This document shows positions 47,225 to 57,738 of a stretch of 64,000 nucleotides of DNA, one piece after another. The first letter of the stretch is position 1. Each line of letters starts with the position of its first letter. The position numbers and the translations under genes were made by a program. Source of the stretch: Lithobates sylvaticus (taxonomy: Eukaryota; Chordata; Amphibia; Anura; Ranidae); NCBI GenBank assembly GCA_028564925.1, contig CM053026.1, forward strand, positions 594,948,661 through 595,012,660, read 5' to 3'. The notes beneath the pieces are model-generated. The model saw nothing but the letters and a program-made list of their open reading frames with translations, did no database searches and was not told the origin of the DNA.

Positions 47225-47410
47225 TCAGTTACATCAGCATCAAGTGCATAATAGCTGCTGATCCAAGACTGATTAATTTTTATGAATTTGAGCCTATCAA
47301 CGGAGTCTGTGGACATGAGCACTCTTTGATCAAACCCTCCAGAATGTGCGTTCAGAAAGCACGCTGGATGCAGGACAGGCCAGTAGCTCAATTGCATATT
47401 GAACAAGTTC
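47225..47410 (-). pseudogene. hAT transposase C-terminal (dimerisation) remnant
   Basis: On the minus strand, VELLACPASSVLSERTF matches the hAT dimerisation-domain signature (A/P-x-S-S-x-x-S-E-R-x-F). After a frame change, STDSVDRLKFIKIN matches the downstream L-x-x-x-x-V-x-x-L-x-F-L-x-x-N block. Only about 60 residues survive. hAT enzymes cut and paste DNA with 8-bp duplications. The link to the neighbouring repeats is unproven. Confidence 0.65.
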
Positions 47411-47435
47411 TGGCCAGTGGTCCACCCTCAAGACC

Positions 47436-47700
47436 CAGTAATAGGCATGGGCCAAACGGACCCCTGTTTGGTTCGCACCAGAACTTTCAAACACTGTGAG
47501 AGTTTGGACCCGAATAAGGAATGGGACCCGAACGTCAAAAATCAAAAGTGCCAATTTTGAAGGCCTATATGCAAGTAATTGGGCATACAATGGTTATAGG
47601 GGTCCAGGTCCTGCCCTGGGGGCCATGTATCAATAAAAAAAAAAGTTTGTGAAAAACGTGATTTTTTGATTTTTAAAGTGAATAAGCAATAATTGCATTT
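47436..47700 (+). repeat. Second left-end copy of the GTTCGC repeat
   Basis: TGTTTGGTTCGCACCAGAAC, AAAAATCAAAAGTGCCAATT and CCAGGTCCTGCCCTGGGGGC parallel 45755-45935. It stops near the A-run at 47635-47645 and further worn text. Confidence 0.6.
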
Positions 47701-47739
47701 ATAAAGCCAAAAAAATGAAAATTTTTCCTGCAAGCTGCC

Positions 47740-48252
47740 TTGTTTGACTTCTACACCTCACTTTATGAGTCAAAGGTGTCGAAGTCAATGAACCAAGCCA
47801 AACAATTTTTGGATAAATTGATTCTCCCAAAACATAAAACGGATAGAGAATCTCTCGATAGTCCTATATCCCTGGAAGAGTTAAGACATGCAGTTACACA
47901 AACCCATAATAATAAAGCACCAGGGATGGATGGACTACCGATAGAGATATATAAAAAATTTGGTACGATTTTTCTACCAGAACTTTTAGGGGTACTAAAC
48001 GACGCGTTTGAAAAACAAAATCTTCCAGAATCAATGCAGGAAATTATAATAATAGTGATTCCTAAACAGGGAAAGGACCCAATGTTACCTGAGTCTTATT
48101 GCCCTATATCTCTCCTCACCTCAGATGTTAAGATTTTGGCTAGGGTTCTTGCAAACAGGCTATCAAATTATATTCACAGTTTGATACATGAGGATCAAAT
48201 GGGTTTTATTCCAAAGAGAGCCGCATCAACAAAATTCACAGGTTATTTTTGA
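47740..48252 (+). pseudogene. L1-type RT coding fragment
   Basis: A 170-codon open frame covering RT blocks 0 to 3 of an L1/Tx1 ORF2 protein, which makes cDNA from LINE RNA at the nicked target. APGMDGLP and PISLL-x-x-D-x-K-I-L-A-x-x-L-A-x-R are the diagnostic motifs. The stop at its end is a mutation, because homologous text follows in another frame. Confidence 0.88.
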
Positions 48253-48559
48253 ACTTGCAATTACCTGTGGAAAATATGGGATCTAGAACAATATTGTTTT
48301 TAGATGCCCAAAAAGCCTTTGATATGGTGGGAATACCTATGGGCTGTATTGGAAGCTTTTGGCATAGACCCGGGATTCCTAAAATGGGTCAAAATATTAT
48401 ATAGGGACCCCAAAGCAAGGGTAAGAATTAATAATACACTATCCCAGCCCTCAAAAATTACACTCGCACACTCGCATTTTTCAAGTGATTTTTGAGGGCT
48501 GCCGAGAAGGGCTGCATGGGAGCCAGGGGGAGGGGTAAGCACCGCCGAACACAGAGGGG

Positions 48560-48860
48560 GAAGAGAGGAGAGCCGCCACTGGGTGATCACAGCAGGGAAC
48601 ATCACAGCTTTCGTTTCAACAGCTGTGTGTTCCTCTGCCGCGCCATCACATAAGCTCATCCCCTTTTTCCGGGACTTTGATAGACAGATCACCCGTTCAA
48701 TCCTAGGACGCGTGACATGTATCAAAGTTCCCCGGACAAGGGGAGGGGCTTATGTGACGGCGCGCGGCAGGGGAACACACAACTATTAAAACTAAAGCTG
48801 TGATGTTCCCTGCTGTGATCACCCAGTGGCGGCTCTCCTCTCTTCCCCTCCACAGGTAGG
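48560..48860. repeat. Inverted repeat inside the hAT-type MITE
   Basis: GCCGCCACTGGGTGATCACA at about 48574 is the complement of TGTGATCACCCAGTGGCGGC at about 48813; GGGAACATCACAGCTTT also recurs inverted. The hinge is near 48695. Confidence 0.8.
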
Positions 48861-48865
48861 CAGCA

Positions 48866-49310
48866 CATGGCACACAGGTTGCACATGGGGGGGACACAGG
48901 CTGCACATGGCGGGGGAACAGGCTGAAAATGGGGGGGGAAACAGGCTGCAAATGGGGGGACACAGGCTGCACATGGGGGGGACACAGGCTGCACATGGGG
49001 GGGACAAAGGCTGCACATGGGGGGGACTCAGGCTGCACATGGGGGGGACACAGGCTGCACATGGGGGGGACACAGGCTGCACATGGGGGGGGACACAGGC
49101 TGCACATGGGGGGGACACAGGCTGCACATGGGGGACACAGGCTGCACATGGGGGGGAACAGGCTGCACATGGGGGGGACACAGGCTGCACATGGGGGGGA
49201 CACAGGCTGCACATGGGGGGGACACAGGCTGCACATGGGGGGGCACAGGCTGCACATGGGGGGACACAGGCTGCACATGGGGTACACAGGCTGCATTGGC
49301 GGGCATGGAT
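48866..49310 (+). repeat. G-rich 22-bp minisatellite, about 20 copies
   Basis: Unit GGCTGCACATGGGGGGGACA with a G-run of four to eight. The run length varies by one or two among units, which is why frames on both strands switch. It has strong G-quadruplex potential on the plus strand. Confidence 0.92.
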
Positions 49311-49637
49311 AAAGTTGTTAATATTTTTATAACTTAATTGCATAAAACATTAAAGTGTAATTTAATGAGATAATTTATGAGGGCGGGTTTAGGGGCGGGG
49401 CAGGGTAGGGGTTGGGCGGGGCAACTGGTGGCGAGTAACCCTTAAGGCCTGGCTAGTAGCTCAGGACTTGAATTTTTGAGCCCTGCACTATCCAGTTTGT
49501 TTACCTTATCTAGAGGGACAAGGCAGGGCTGCCCCCTGTCCCCATTATTGTTGGCTATATATATTTTATTCATACTTCATACAGGCTTTATCAATATATT
49601 TATACAGGCTTCATTCATAAACCCTGTAACCAAAGTA

Positions 49638-50809
49638 CAAGAGTTGGACAAAACTATGGAAACACTACGTGATTTGCAGGTGTGAAAGTGACAACATGTT
49701 TTGCGTTGATGTAACATTCTTTTGCTGTGTGATGAGACAACTAGCTAACAGATGGGAAGCCTCACTTTTGCCATTCACTGTGTGTGCTGCTAGTAATACG
49801 GAGTCATGTCAGAGTTTCAGAGTTGAGTTTCAAAGGCAAATTGTTGGTGCCCAGTTAGTTGGTGCGTCTGTGACTGAAGTTGCCAATTTATTTGCAGTGT
49901 CACAAGGTACTGTATGAAAGGTTATGAAGGCATATACAGTTTCCAGGAAAACATTGACCGAAAAAGACAAAAAGACATTGTGCAGGATTGTGACCTGCTA
50001 TAAGAAAACAACTGCTACAAAAGTGACTGCAGAACTCCATATCAGTCTTCCACAGCCTGTGTCCACAAAAACCTTTCCCGAGGGAACTCCATAAACAAAG
50101 CATTCACGGGTGAGCTGCAATTGCCAAACCACTAGTGACCAATATTAAAGTTCAGAAGAGGAGAGAGTGGTGCAACCCCTATAAATCGTGGACTATTGAT
50201 CAATGAAAGGCTGTAATATGGTCAGATGAATCAAGCTTCACACTATTCCCAACCATCAGGCGTGTTTATGTGTGGCAAACACCATCCCAAGCTTACAGGG
50301 TTTTCTTGTGCCAATGGTAAAGCATGGTGGTGGCGTAATCATGGTTTGGGCAGCCATATCTTGTTATTCTATAGGCCCCATCATCACCTTCAAAGGTACA
50401 GTCACTGCCAGTGACTATGTACAAATTTTGGCCGACCATGTGCAGACATTGTTTCCCAAATACAGTGCCATTTACCAAGATGATAATGCTCCGATTCACA
50501 CAGCTCACACAGCTGGTGTTGTCAAATCGTGGTTTGGCAAGCATGCAGATGAAGTCTCACACCTTTCCTGGGTGCCACAGTCGCCAGACCTCAATATCAT
50601 AGAACCACTATGGTCAATTTCTCTGCAAGAACTGGGACAATTTTTGCATGAAGAGTGGTATTAGATTCCATTATCCACCATCCAATAGTTATATCTGTCA
50701 ATTCCCAGGAGAATTCAGGCTGTCTTGATTGCCAAATGAGGCCCAACACCATATTAGGTAACGATTTTGTTCTTTTACCTGGCCTGTCCATATTTTTGTT
50801 CAGCCCCTG
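49638..50809 (+). mobile_element. Tc1-like transposon, decayed
   Basis: Left end CAAGAGTTGGACAAAACTAT and right end TTTGTTCAGCCCCTG are worn inverted repeats, with TA outside both (49636-49637, 50810-50811). Transposase text lies between, in several frames. The length is normal for Tc1. It sits some 70 bp downstream of the last L1 text. Confidence 0.8.
49820..50700 (+). pseudogene. Tc1-like transposase remnant
   Basis: An N-terminal helix-turn-helix piece appears near 49820-49915 (GASVTEVANLFAVSQGTV). The longest open frame, 50272-50664, carries KHGGGVIMVWAAIS, the catalytic-aspartate block YQDDNAPIHTA, and SPDLNIIEPLW, whose E is the third catalytic residue. The first aspartate block (usually WSDE) falls in a broken stretch near 50220. 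Many stops and shifts: clearly dead and older than the copy at 23446. Confidence 0.85.
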
Positions 50810-50811
50810 TA

Positions 50812-52159
50812 CATTTAACAATATTTTACTATGTATATAGAAACAAAGCCTGCAACCACTTTTTGCAGGCTTTATTCATACAAAAGCAAAGTTTGGCAGA
50901 TTACATTTGGCGAGCAGGCCCCAACTCATCCTTCCCCACTAAATGCAGCTCCCAAGGCAGGCTGCTCTTTTTTCATTGAATTGGTCTTGCCCTATGTTAC
51001 ATATTTAAATCCAATTAGTCTGAAAAAGATTGGGGGTCAGTTGGTAAGGGAACCAAACTTACTTTTTTTTTACATTGGTTTTACATTTTATTCTTTGCTG
51101 TATTTAACAAACCATCAGTTAATTAAAAAAATACCACCCCAAAAAATGTAATACAGTTTGTATTTGTAAAAAAATATCCTTTACAGATAATTTAGCTTTA
51201 AAAAGCCCAATTAAACCTTTTGTATTTATTACTGTAATGCTGTCAGGGTGCATAAACAGTAATTGATATGCTGCTCTTTTGATACCTGTGAATGACTATA
51301 AAACCTGAGAAAATGCAATGGCTCTTATGCGTTTCACATTACAATAGCCCATATTATCACTTACTTTGTATTGTCAGAACTGGGTGCTATTCATTTATAC
51401 ATTAGAGAGGAATGACTGTCACATAAAAAAAAAAAAACTTGATAGCCAAAAAACTCATTGTGCAGCTTATTAACTTGTGCCAGTGCCAAGGACTTAATAC
51501 ACAAAAGCAAGAAATAAATGAAGTAATTAAGTTTATGGGTGGAACTCATTCGAAGTAGGAAATGAAAGGAAGACCATTTCCATGGCAACCCTCCCATTCT
51601 TGGGAGTTAGTATCTAAATGATGTTCTGTACTGTGGAATGGGAAGGATTGGTCTTCATAGCAATCTGTTTATTCTGTTCTGTTACCGTTCAGCACAAAAA
51701 GCTCTCAGCCTGCTGTTGTTGACAATTCGGGGATGCATAGTAATTTAGTTCTATGTGTCTCTTAAAGTGATATCACTAAATACACAGCTACACGTGAGAT
51801 TTCAATCGACAGTGAGCATGAGATTTAAAAGTCTGTACTGTGCAAAATGTAATTAAGTAATGCAGAAGTTTTGTGGCATGCTCCTACCTTGCTAGTTGGT
51901 ATTTGCATTGTGATAGGCACATGCCCATGCAATGGTGCCTAGGTCTCTAGGATTAGAGCCCATCATTAGAGCTGAGTACCATTGCGCCATCCCCATGCAA
52001 GCTACAAAGCTTTTGTATTTAACTAATTGCAAATCACAGAGTTACCGGTACTTTTAAACTCCTCATTGACAGTTATCTCATGTGCAATACATTGAATTAA
52101 TTAAAGACAAATCATAACAAGTAGTTTAATTTAATCCTAAAAGACAAGGACAAGTCAAA
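50812..52159. other. Unassigned; unique-looking part at 51440-51760
   Basis: No gene. 51440-51760 is non-repetitive and includes TTTCCATGGCAACC (51577-51590), which resembles an RFX X-box half site pair. 50850-50980 is of unclear origin. Confidence 0.35.
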
Positions 52160-52161
52160 TA

Positions 52162-52445
52162 CCATATTTTTCGCTCCATAAGACGCTCCCGACCATAAGA
52201 CGCACCTAGGTTTTAGAGGAGGAAAACAAGAAAAAAATATTCTGAACAAAATGGTGTACTAAAATATTTACCAGTGCCCATGAAATGCAGTCTGACCTGT
52301 GCCAATGAAATTCAGCCTTACAGTGCCATATATGCAGCCTGACCTGTGCCCAAGAAATGCAGCCTTACCAGTGCCATAAAATGCAGCCTTACCTGTCGCA
52401 TAAATGCAGCCTTACCAGTGCCATAAAATGCAGCCTTACAGATAG
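52162..52445 (+). mobile_element. TIR element left end (CCATATTTTTCGCTCC) with internal tandem units
   Basis: CCATATTTTTCGCTCCATAA then GACGC, with a TA before it (52160-52161), is an end type common to short vertebrate DNA elements. ATGCAGCCTTACCAGTGCC units of about 27-30 bp follow in about six worn copies. The right end is not seen. Confidence 0.6.
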
Positions 52446-54699
52446 GGATTAGGACAGCAATAAAAACTTAACAGAAGGCCTAACCTTTCCCCACTCTATC
52501 AAAAAAAAAAAACAACAGGTTTTGCCTCAAGATACCCATCAATTATCCTACTCTATTACAGCAAATATAAAACTGCAACAGATGTGGGGTAACTTAAACA
52601 TTTCTGGCAGAGTTGGGGGTAAGCTCATCATCAGAAAACCTCTATAAGATCGCTATGGCTGCTGAAACTCCAGATCTGCCTAATCCTAGCAGGAGTAACC
52701 TAAACCTTATGTCTCCCGTCAGAGAGAGCTGCAAACACAATATGCCATATAGAGTTCTGTACAAAATCTCTCCCACTGATAAAGTATGCTATAGCCATTT
52801 ATTGTGGGAGCAAAACCAAAATAATGCAAATTGGGATATGTTTACAAAAGGTTCAAGTTCTGGTGTATAAAATCACAGCTAGAGCATGAAACTATGGATT
52901 ATAAAGTTAATTGCTTGGCATTTACCTAACTTTTCCTTCCTTTCAACAGTGCCGTAAAGGAATTTATCCTTCTCCAAAGTCGCATAATTGTTTTATTTCA
53001 AAAAGTGTTAAGTAGACTGAAGTGGCCAGTGAAGTGAGAAAAATGAGCAATTAAAATGTATAGTACTGTATATTATAAAATGACTATATTACACATATGT
53101 AAATCCAATCACAGACTTTCATATACATTTGATGTGTAAATTCAAAATACATTTTCCATATTTTTAAATCTGCAGCTTACAATAAAATAAAACCTGGTGA
53201 TTCTGCTATGAAGTTCCATGCCCAGGCACTTCCGGTTATAGAGTGACAACGCACTGTCCATGTCTCCCTGCTTAAGATGGAAACTAGAAGTGTTGTCAAT
53301 ATCAGGTAACCTACCCTGGGTAATGTCATGCAGAGGTCACTAGAGTCTATGCATGCAGACAGAATGTGGCTGCAAAATGGCAGTGGTAGATCAGCAGACT
53401 GGGATGCAACAAAGAATGAAAAGTATTTTTTTTAGCAAACTAAATACTGTTCAGTTAATATTTATACTAATTTAATGTACTGTACAAATCATTCAAAATG
53501 GAAGTTCTGGAGAAAAACAGTTAAACATTTCATTTTTATCTGTAGTAAATACAGTATATCCCAGTTGTAAATAAATTATTTATTTTACTTTAAAAAAATA
53601 AAATGTAAGTTACATAACTTTCTTGCTAAAAAGTTTCTCATTGAAGTGTTTACCACTGGTGTGAACAATTATCGTAGTTGAAAATTTAAAATGACGCATG
53701 TTTATTATTTGAATATAGTAGAAAATGGTTAAAGTTATTTTATGGGCCACCTATGTTCCATTAGGGATTTCCATTTGCTTTCTCTCCTGCAGACACAACA
53801 GGAAGTGAAAGAGTTTTTCTTCAAATATCCTTTTAGACAGTTACCAGAACAAGTGCCCCCATTGGATTTTCCCATTATTCTTGTCATGGTGACAATTCAG
53901 ATATTAGATGTTCCCTCACTTTCAGTCTTTATGACTATAGTTAAAAAAGACAAATAGAGAGAGTAAATTAACAGCAAAATAAAGTTTCAGGGGTTCTAAC
54001 CGGCTTAACATTCTATCCAAATGTAAAAGTTTTGACTTTAGATACATTTTATCTGGCTGCCATTGCTGTGGTCAAAGGGACCTTATTTCTGACAGTATTA
54101 ATATATTGTCAGCTTAAGCACTGGGGTATTAAATTCGATCCGTTTTGAATCAACATACAATTATACAACAACGGTATGTTATTGGAACTAGAATAAGTTG
54201 AACCTTGTTGTCATTGGTCTTTTTTCAGCCTACTTACTGTGCTTTTTTTTTATTTTATTTTTTTTAGATGAAAGTCTTTTTCACGTTATACCTAGATAGA
54301 TATAAAGGCTATAAAAAAAAAAGCTAATAGAATTTGGTTTGATATCTTATGACAATTTATAACAAAGTGACACATATTGTATTGTGTTAAAATTGCTTGC
54401 AGATAGCTATTCATTGGTGTTACATTGACTGTACTTTTAATATGCCAACTATTCATTCACAGACAGATGCCTGTTTTAAGACCAGACATGATTCATATTG
54501 TAATCTATAGTATAGCCTATCTTCCTAGCAACGTAATGTTGGAAAAAATATGTATTCTTTCTGTAAAAGAACACTCATTATGATTCCTACGCTATAAAAT
54601 GCACCTGTGTGCCCCCACTTCTGCACATGTATGTACTTGTACTGATAGCTAGTATTTAGATCAGGAAAGAAACTTGGCTCTGAAGGCACCGTAAGAGGT
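52446..54699. other. Mostly unassigned; faint LINE text and a repeat fragment
   Basis: 52720-52850 reads MPYRVLYKISPTDKVC, which faintly resembles the L1 C-terminal region; I rate this weak. 53750-53990 contains GACACAACAGGAAGTGAAAG and is related (inverted) to 7680-7830. The rest has no supported feature. Confidence 0.4.
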
Positions 54700-55332
54700 C
54701 TCTTTATTCTATAAATGTCAATAACATAAAAAAATAAAATAATAATACAATAAAATAGTTTTCTTTAAAAGTAACCCTCCAAGGCAGCCACCGCATCGAT
54801 CACTCAAAAGAAATAAATGGTACTCAAAATACAAAAAGAAGAGGAGCACCTCTAAGAGTACCATGTAAATATAAACAAAGAAAAAAACGTAGCGCCAATG
54901 AAAAAGGTGATTAAAATAATTGCCACAGCAGTGTGAATGTGAGCTGACTAGCGTCACAGTGAGATAAAAAAGGGTTAAACACTGTGCTCAGCTAACGCAA
55001 ACAACAAACGTAAGAGCATCAATATGTGAATCAAAAAAATGCAAAATAGTTTACAATAATATATTAACAGTCCCACTATGTGAATATATCCAGGCGGGAT
55101 TCGATAAAGTAGTAATGACACTTTTTTGGCAGTATGGCCTTTTTAGCATGGCCTGTGTTTAATTTATAAAAGCCGTGTGCCAGCTTCAGTAGCAGTACAA
55201 ACACATGCGTTGGATTCATGTCCTTTTTACTACCACAACTTTTAGAACCTGTCACTATGGCTGTAACAGATGTGCAGATAAGCAAACTGGCAGTAATTAA
55301 GGCCAACTCTGAGTTGGCATACAGAAACCTCA
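54700..55332. repeat. Repeat-derived stretch around the hAT-type MITE
   Basis: ACGTAGCGCCAATGAAAAAG (about 54888) and GGGATTCGATAAAGTAG (about 55096) are words I associate with dispersed frog repeats. Boundaries and class are unclear. Confidence 0.3.
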
Positions 55333-55340
55333 GTGCTCAC

Positions 55341-55695
55341 CAGGGGCGGACTGACCATTCGGCCACTCGGGCACTGCCCGAGGGCCCTGGGCCACTAGGG
55401 GGCCCCATCAGGGTTGCCAGTCTCAGTAAAACCAGGGACAGTATGTCAAAATCTGTGTTTTTTTTACATCTGTCTCTGAAATGTCCCTTACCGACATCCT
55501 TTTGGTCTAAAAATCCAGAGATTATAGCTGCCCCACCTCTCCAGTACCTTCTCAGCCAATAGAAACATGTCTGTGTATACTGTGTGATTGTATACTGTGC
55601 GTGTGTATACTGTGTGGCCCCATAATCTCTGATTGCCTGGGGGCCCCATAATCTCCTATTGCCCGGGGGCCCCATGAGTTGTCAGTCCACCCCTG
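55341..55695. mobile_element. hAT-type MITE with perfect 8-bp target duplication (second family)
   Basis: TIRs CAGGGGCGGACTGAC and GTCAGTCCACCCCTG (14 of 15), flanked by GTGCTCAC at 55333-55340 and 55696-55703. 355 bp, with repeated GGGGGCCCCATAATCTC words near the right end. No coding capacity. Confidence 0.92.
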
Positions 55696-55703
55696 GTGCT
55701 CAC

Positions 55704-56029
55704 GTTTGGGCATATGTGGTGGAAAGTTGACATCAATGTTACAGCTTCCTATGCAGGGCTCCTAGTTGTTAGGATGTCAGTGACCATCAGCTTCCTTACA
55801 ACCAATCACTTATCTCCAGGCTCATCCATCTACTGCCTGGGAGAATCCCTGGCAGACAGCTGGAAGTAAACAAAGGGGCAGGGATGCTGGTGACATAATT
55901 GGCCAAATATGAAATCGTCCAAATATGACTGTGGCAATAGCCGAATCTGGATAATGATGTCACAAGTATCAGCAGCCCTATATTTACTTTCAGCTGTCCA
56001 TACCAAATAAAATGTAAAGTTATCATCAA
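55704..56029. other. Unassigned stretch
   Basis: Nothing I can name. Confidence 0.4.
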
Positions 56030-57545
56030 TAAATGATTACAGTAGCGCATAAAAAACAAATTGTTATCAGTGTAAAATTATATTACTAAAGTGCCATCAG
56101 TGTAGAATACAAGAAAAGTGAAGTCCATGCAATTTGAAAGTCTGTGCACAAAATATATTCAACAAATATATGAATCTTCACAGTGAAAAGTCCAATTATT
56201 CGTCACCCCTGTGTGAGTATTTGCATTAGATCAATGCACCTCAAATCCACCAGAGTAATAAAGTTAACCCTTCTGCCTTTTGGAATCACACTCACCAGAC
56301 CAAACTGCCCCCCATTCTCATGTGAAGGCAAAAGCACTTTAGTAGTTGATCAATCTCCACGTGAAAGCATCAAATTTTGCCTTTCCACCTTATGTCAACA
56401 GAACTCATCTCATCGCATGGGTGCAGAAGAGAGAAAAAAAGGGCTCCAATAGGTGCATTTTCCCCACTACAAATCATTTTATCAAAATTAATTCCACTCA
56501 CATTTAAAACATCTTTATTTTAGCCAGCATTAAAATAAACAGGGTAGTCCAGCAACAGTCCAAACAACAATGTGATGAAGTCGGGAAATGACGAAACGCG
56601 TCAGTTGGTGGCTACGCGTCAATTGGAAGTGACGTGTGTTAAGAAAATTTGTAAGTTCTGTATATAATTGTATTCTATTTTGTATGTATTACACACTGCC
56701 CTCACTGTGCACACGGCACTAATAATTTTTTTTAGCACGTTTGCATTCTTTCGAGTCCCGATTAGAATTAGCCTGCCTATGTAACGCCCCTTGTTACCAT
56801 AAACTTACAATTGTAATATTAATGTGATACCTACATAATCATGTGTATAAAAACCTTCAATTGCGTCATAATAAAGCAGAACGGTTATTTGGAAAGATGC
56901 GGAGTGTATCTTTTGTGTCTGTTCCCTACTGCAGAAGTTAATATTAATTTGGAACCACTAATCAATATGAGGATAAGAGTTGCCCATCTATAAAATGTCC
57001 AGGTCACGTGTTAACGCCAGGAAGGACGGGTGGTGATTCTATAGCCACAGCCAGTACCAGCATGGAGTTGGTGAGATTGTTTAATAAAATAATAAAATGA
57101 TTTGTAGTGTGAATTCATGCACTATTGGAGCCCTTTTTCTCTTTCCTGCACACATGTGATGAGATGAGTTCTGTTGATATAGGGTGGAAAGGCGAGATTT
57201 TATGCTTTCAAGTGAGAATAGGGGGAAATTTTGTCTGGTGAGTGTGATTCCAAAAGGGAGAAGGGTTCACTTTATTACTCTGGTGGTGGATTTGAGGTGC
57301 ATTTATCTTCTGCAAATACTCACACAGGGGTGTGAGGTGGAATATTTGGACTTTTCACTGTGAAGATTCATACTGTATATTTATTGAAAATATTTTTTGC
57401 ACAGACTTTACTTTTTTAGTGTTCTACACTGATGACACTTTAGTACTGTAATATAATTTTACACTGATAACAATTTTTTTATGTGCTACTGTGAATCATT
57501 TATCAGTTTGAAAAATGATGATAACTTCACATTTTGTTTGTTAAT
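56030..57545. repeat. Large inverted repeat around a hammerhead-like motif
   Basis: Arms 56030-56480 and 57105-57510 match inverted: ATCTTCACAGTGAAAAGTCC, TCACCCCTGTGTGAGTATTTG, TTTTGGAATCACACTCACCAG and CAACAGAACTCATCTCATC recur as complements. The spacer (about 625 bp) contains the motif at 56571 and AATAAAGCAGAAC near 56870. A paired retroelement terminal region is likely. Confidence 0.8.
56571..56610 (+). ncRNA. Hammerhead-like motif, well preserved
   Basis: TGTGATGAAGTCGGGAAATG then ACGAAACGCGTCAGTTGG. GTC and GAC can form stem II around the loop GGGAAAT; GAAAC follows at once. The first base of the CUGAUGA block is G here. Confidence 0.5.
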
Positions 57546-57550
57546 AAATA

Positions 57551-57735
57551 CAGCGGGTAAAATAAGTATAGACCATTTACCATTTTTTTAAGTAAATACA
57601 TTTTTGAAGGTGCTATTGACATGAAATGTTCACCATGTGTCAGTAACAACCTTTGCAATCCATATATGCAAATAATTTCAGAAAAAATTTAAATAAATTA
57701 AATAAATTCAAAATTTTACAGAATTCTGTCACGTA
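57551..57735 (+). mobile_element. Tc1-type terminus fragment (CAGCGGGTAAAATAAGTA)
   Basis: TA then CAGCGGGTAAAATAAGTATA, TGCTATTGACATGAAATGTTC and CAGTAACAACCTTTGCAATCC match a Tc1-type end family of fishes and frogs. PLE RT text starts right after it, so this Tc1 piece may have cut the PLE. Confidence 0.65.
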
Positions 57736-57738
57736 ACA

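Larger units (their letters stand above)
48445..49485. mobile_element. hAT-type MITE with perfect 8-bp target duplication
   Basis: TIRs CAGCCCTCAAAAATT and AATTTTTGAGCCCTG (14 of 15) are flanked by CACTATCC on both sides (48437-48444, 49486-49493). Removing the element rejoins the L1 RT text. The 1041-bp body has a central inverted repeat and a G-rich minisatellite, and no transposase. Confidence 0.93.
47728..49565 (+). mobile_element. L1-type LINE reverse transcriptase, split by a hAT-type MITE
   Basis: 47740-48252 encodes the first RT blocks: NNKAPGMDGLPIEIYKKF, IIIVIPKQGKDP, YCPISLLTSDVKILARVLAN and IHEDQMGFIPKR. Text continues with FLDAQKAFDMV near 48298 and LKWVKILYRDPKARVRINN to 48436. 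After the insertion at 48445-49485, LFTLSRGTRQGCPLSPLL resumes at about 49500. The order is exactly that of L1 RT. Both ends are truncated and frames are broken; no FADD block is reached. Confidence 0.9.

Noticed and set aside
48703-49343. Long cysteine/proline-rich frames on the minus strand and H/G-rich frames on the plus strand
   Set aside because: Products of the 22-bp G-rich minisatellite inside a hAT-type MITE; frames change whenever a G-run changes length.
52613-52870. L1 C-terminal coding remnant (YRVLYKISPTDKVC)
   Set aside because: Only a faint resemblance over about 15 residues with no cysteine pattern; left as a remark.
53742-53957. 71-codon frame as a possible exon
   Set aside because: It overlaps a dispersed repeat related to 7680-7830; no splice context or protein family.
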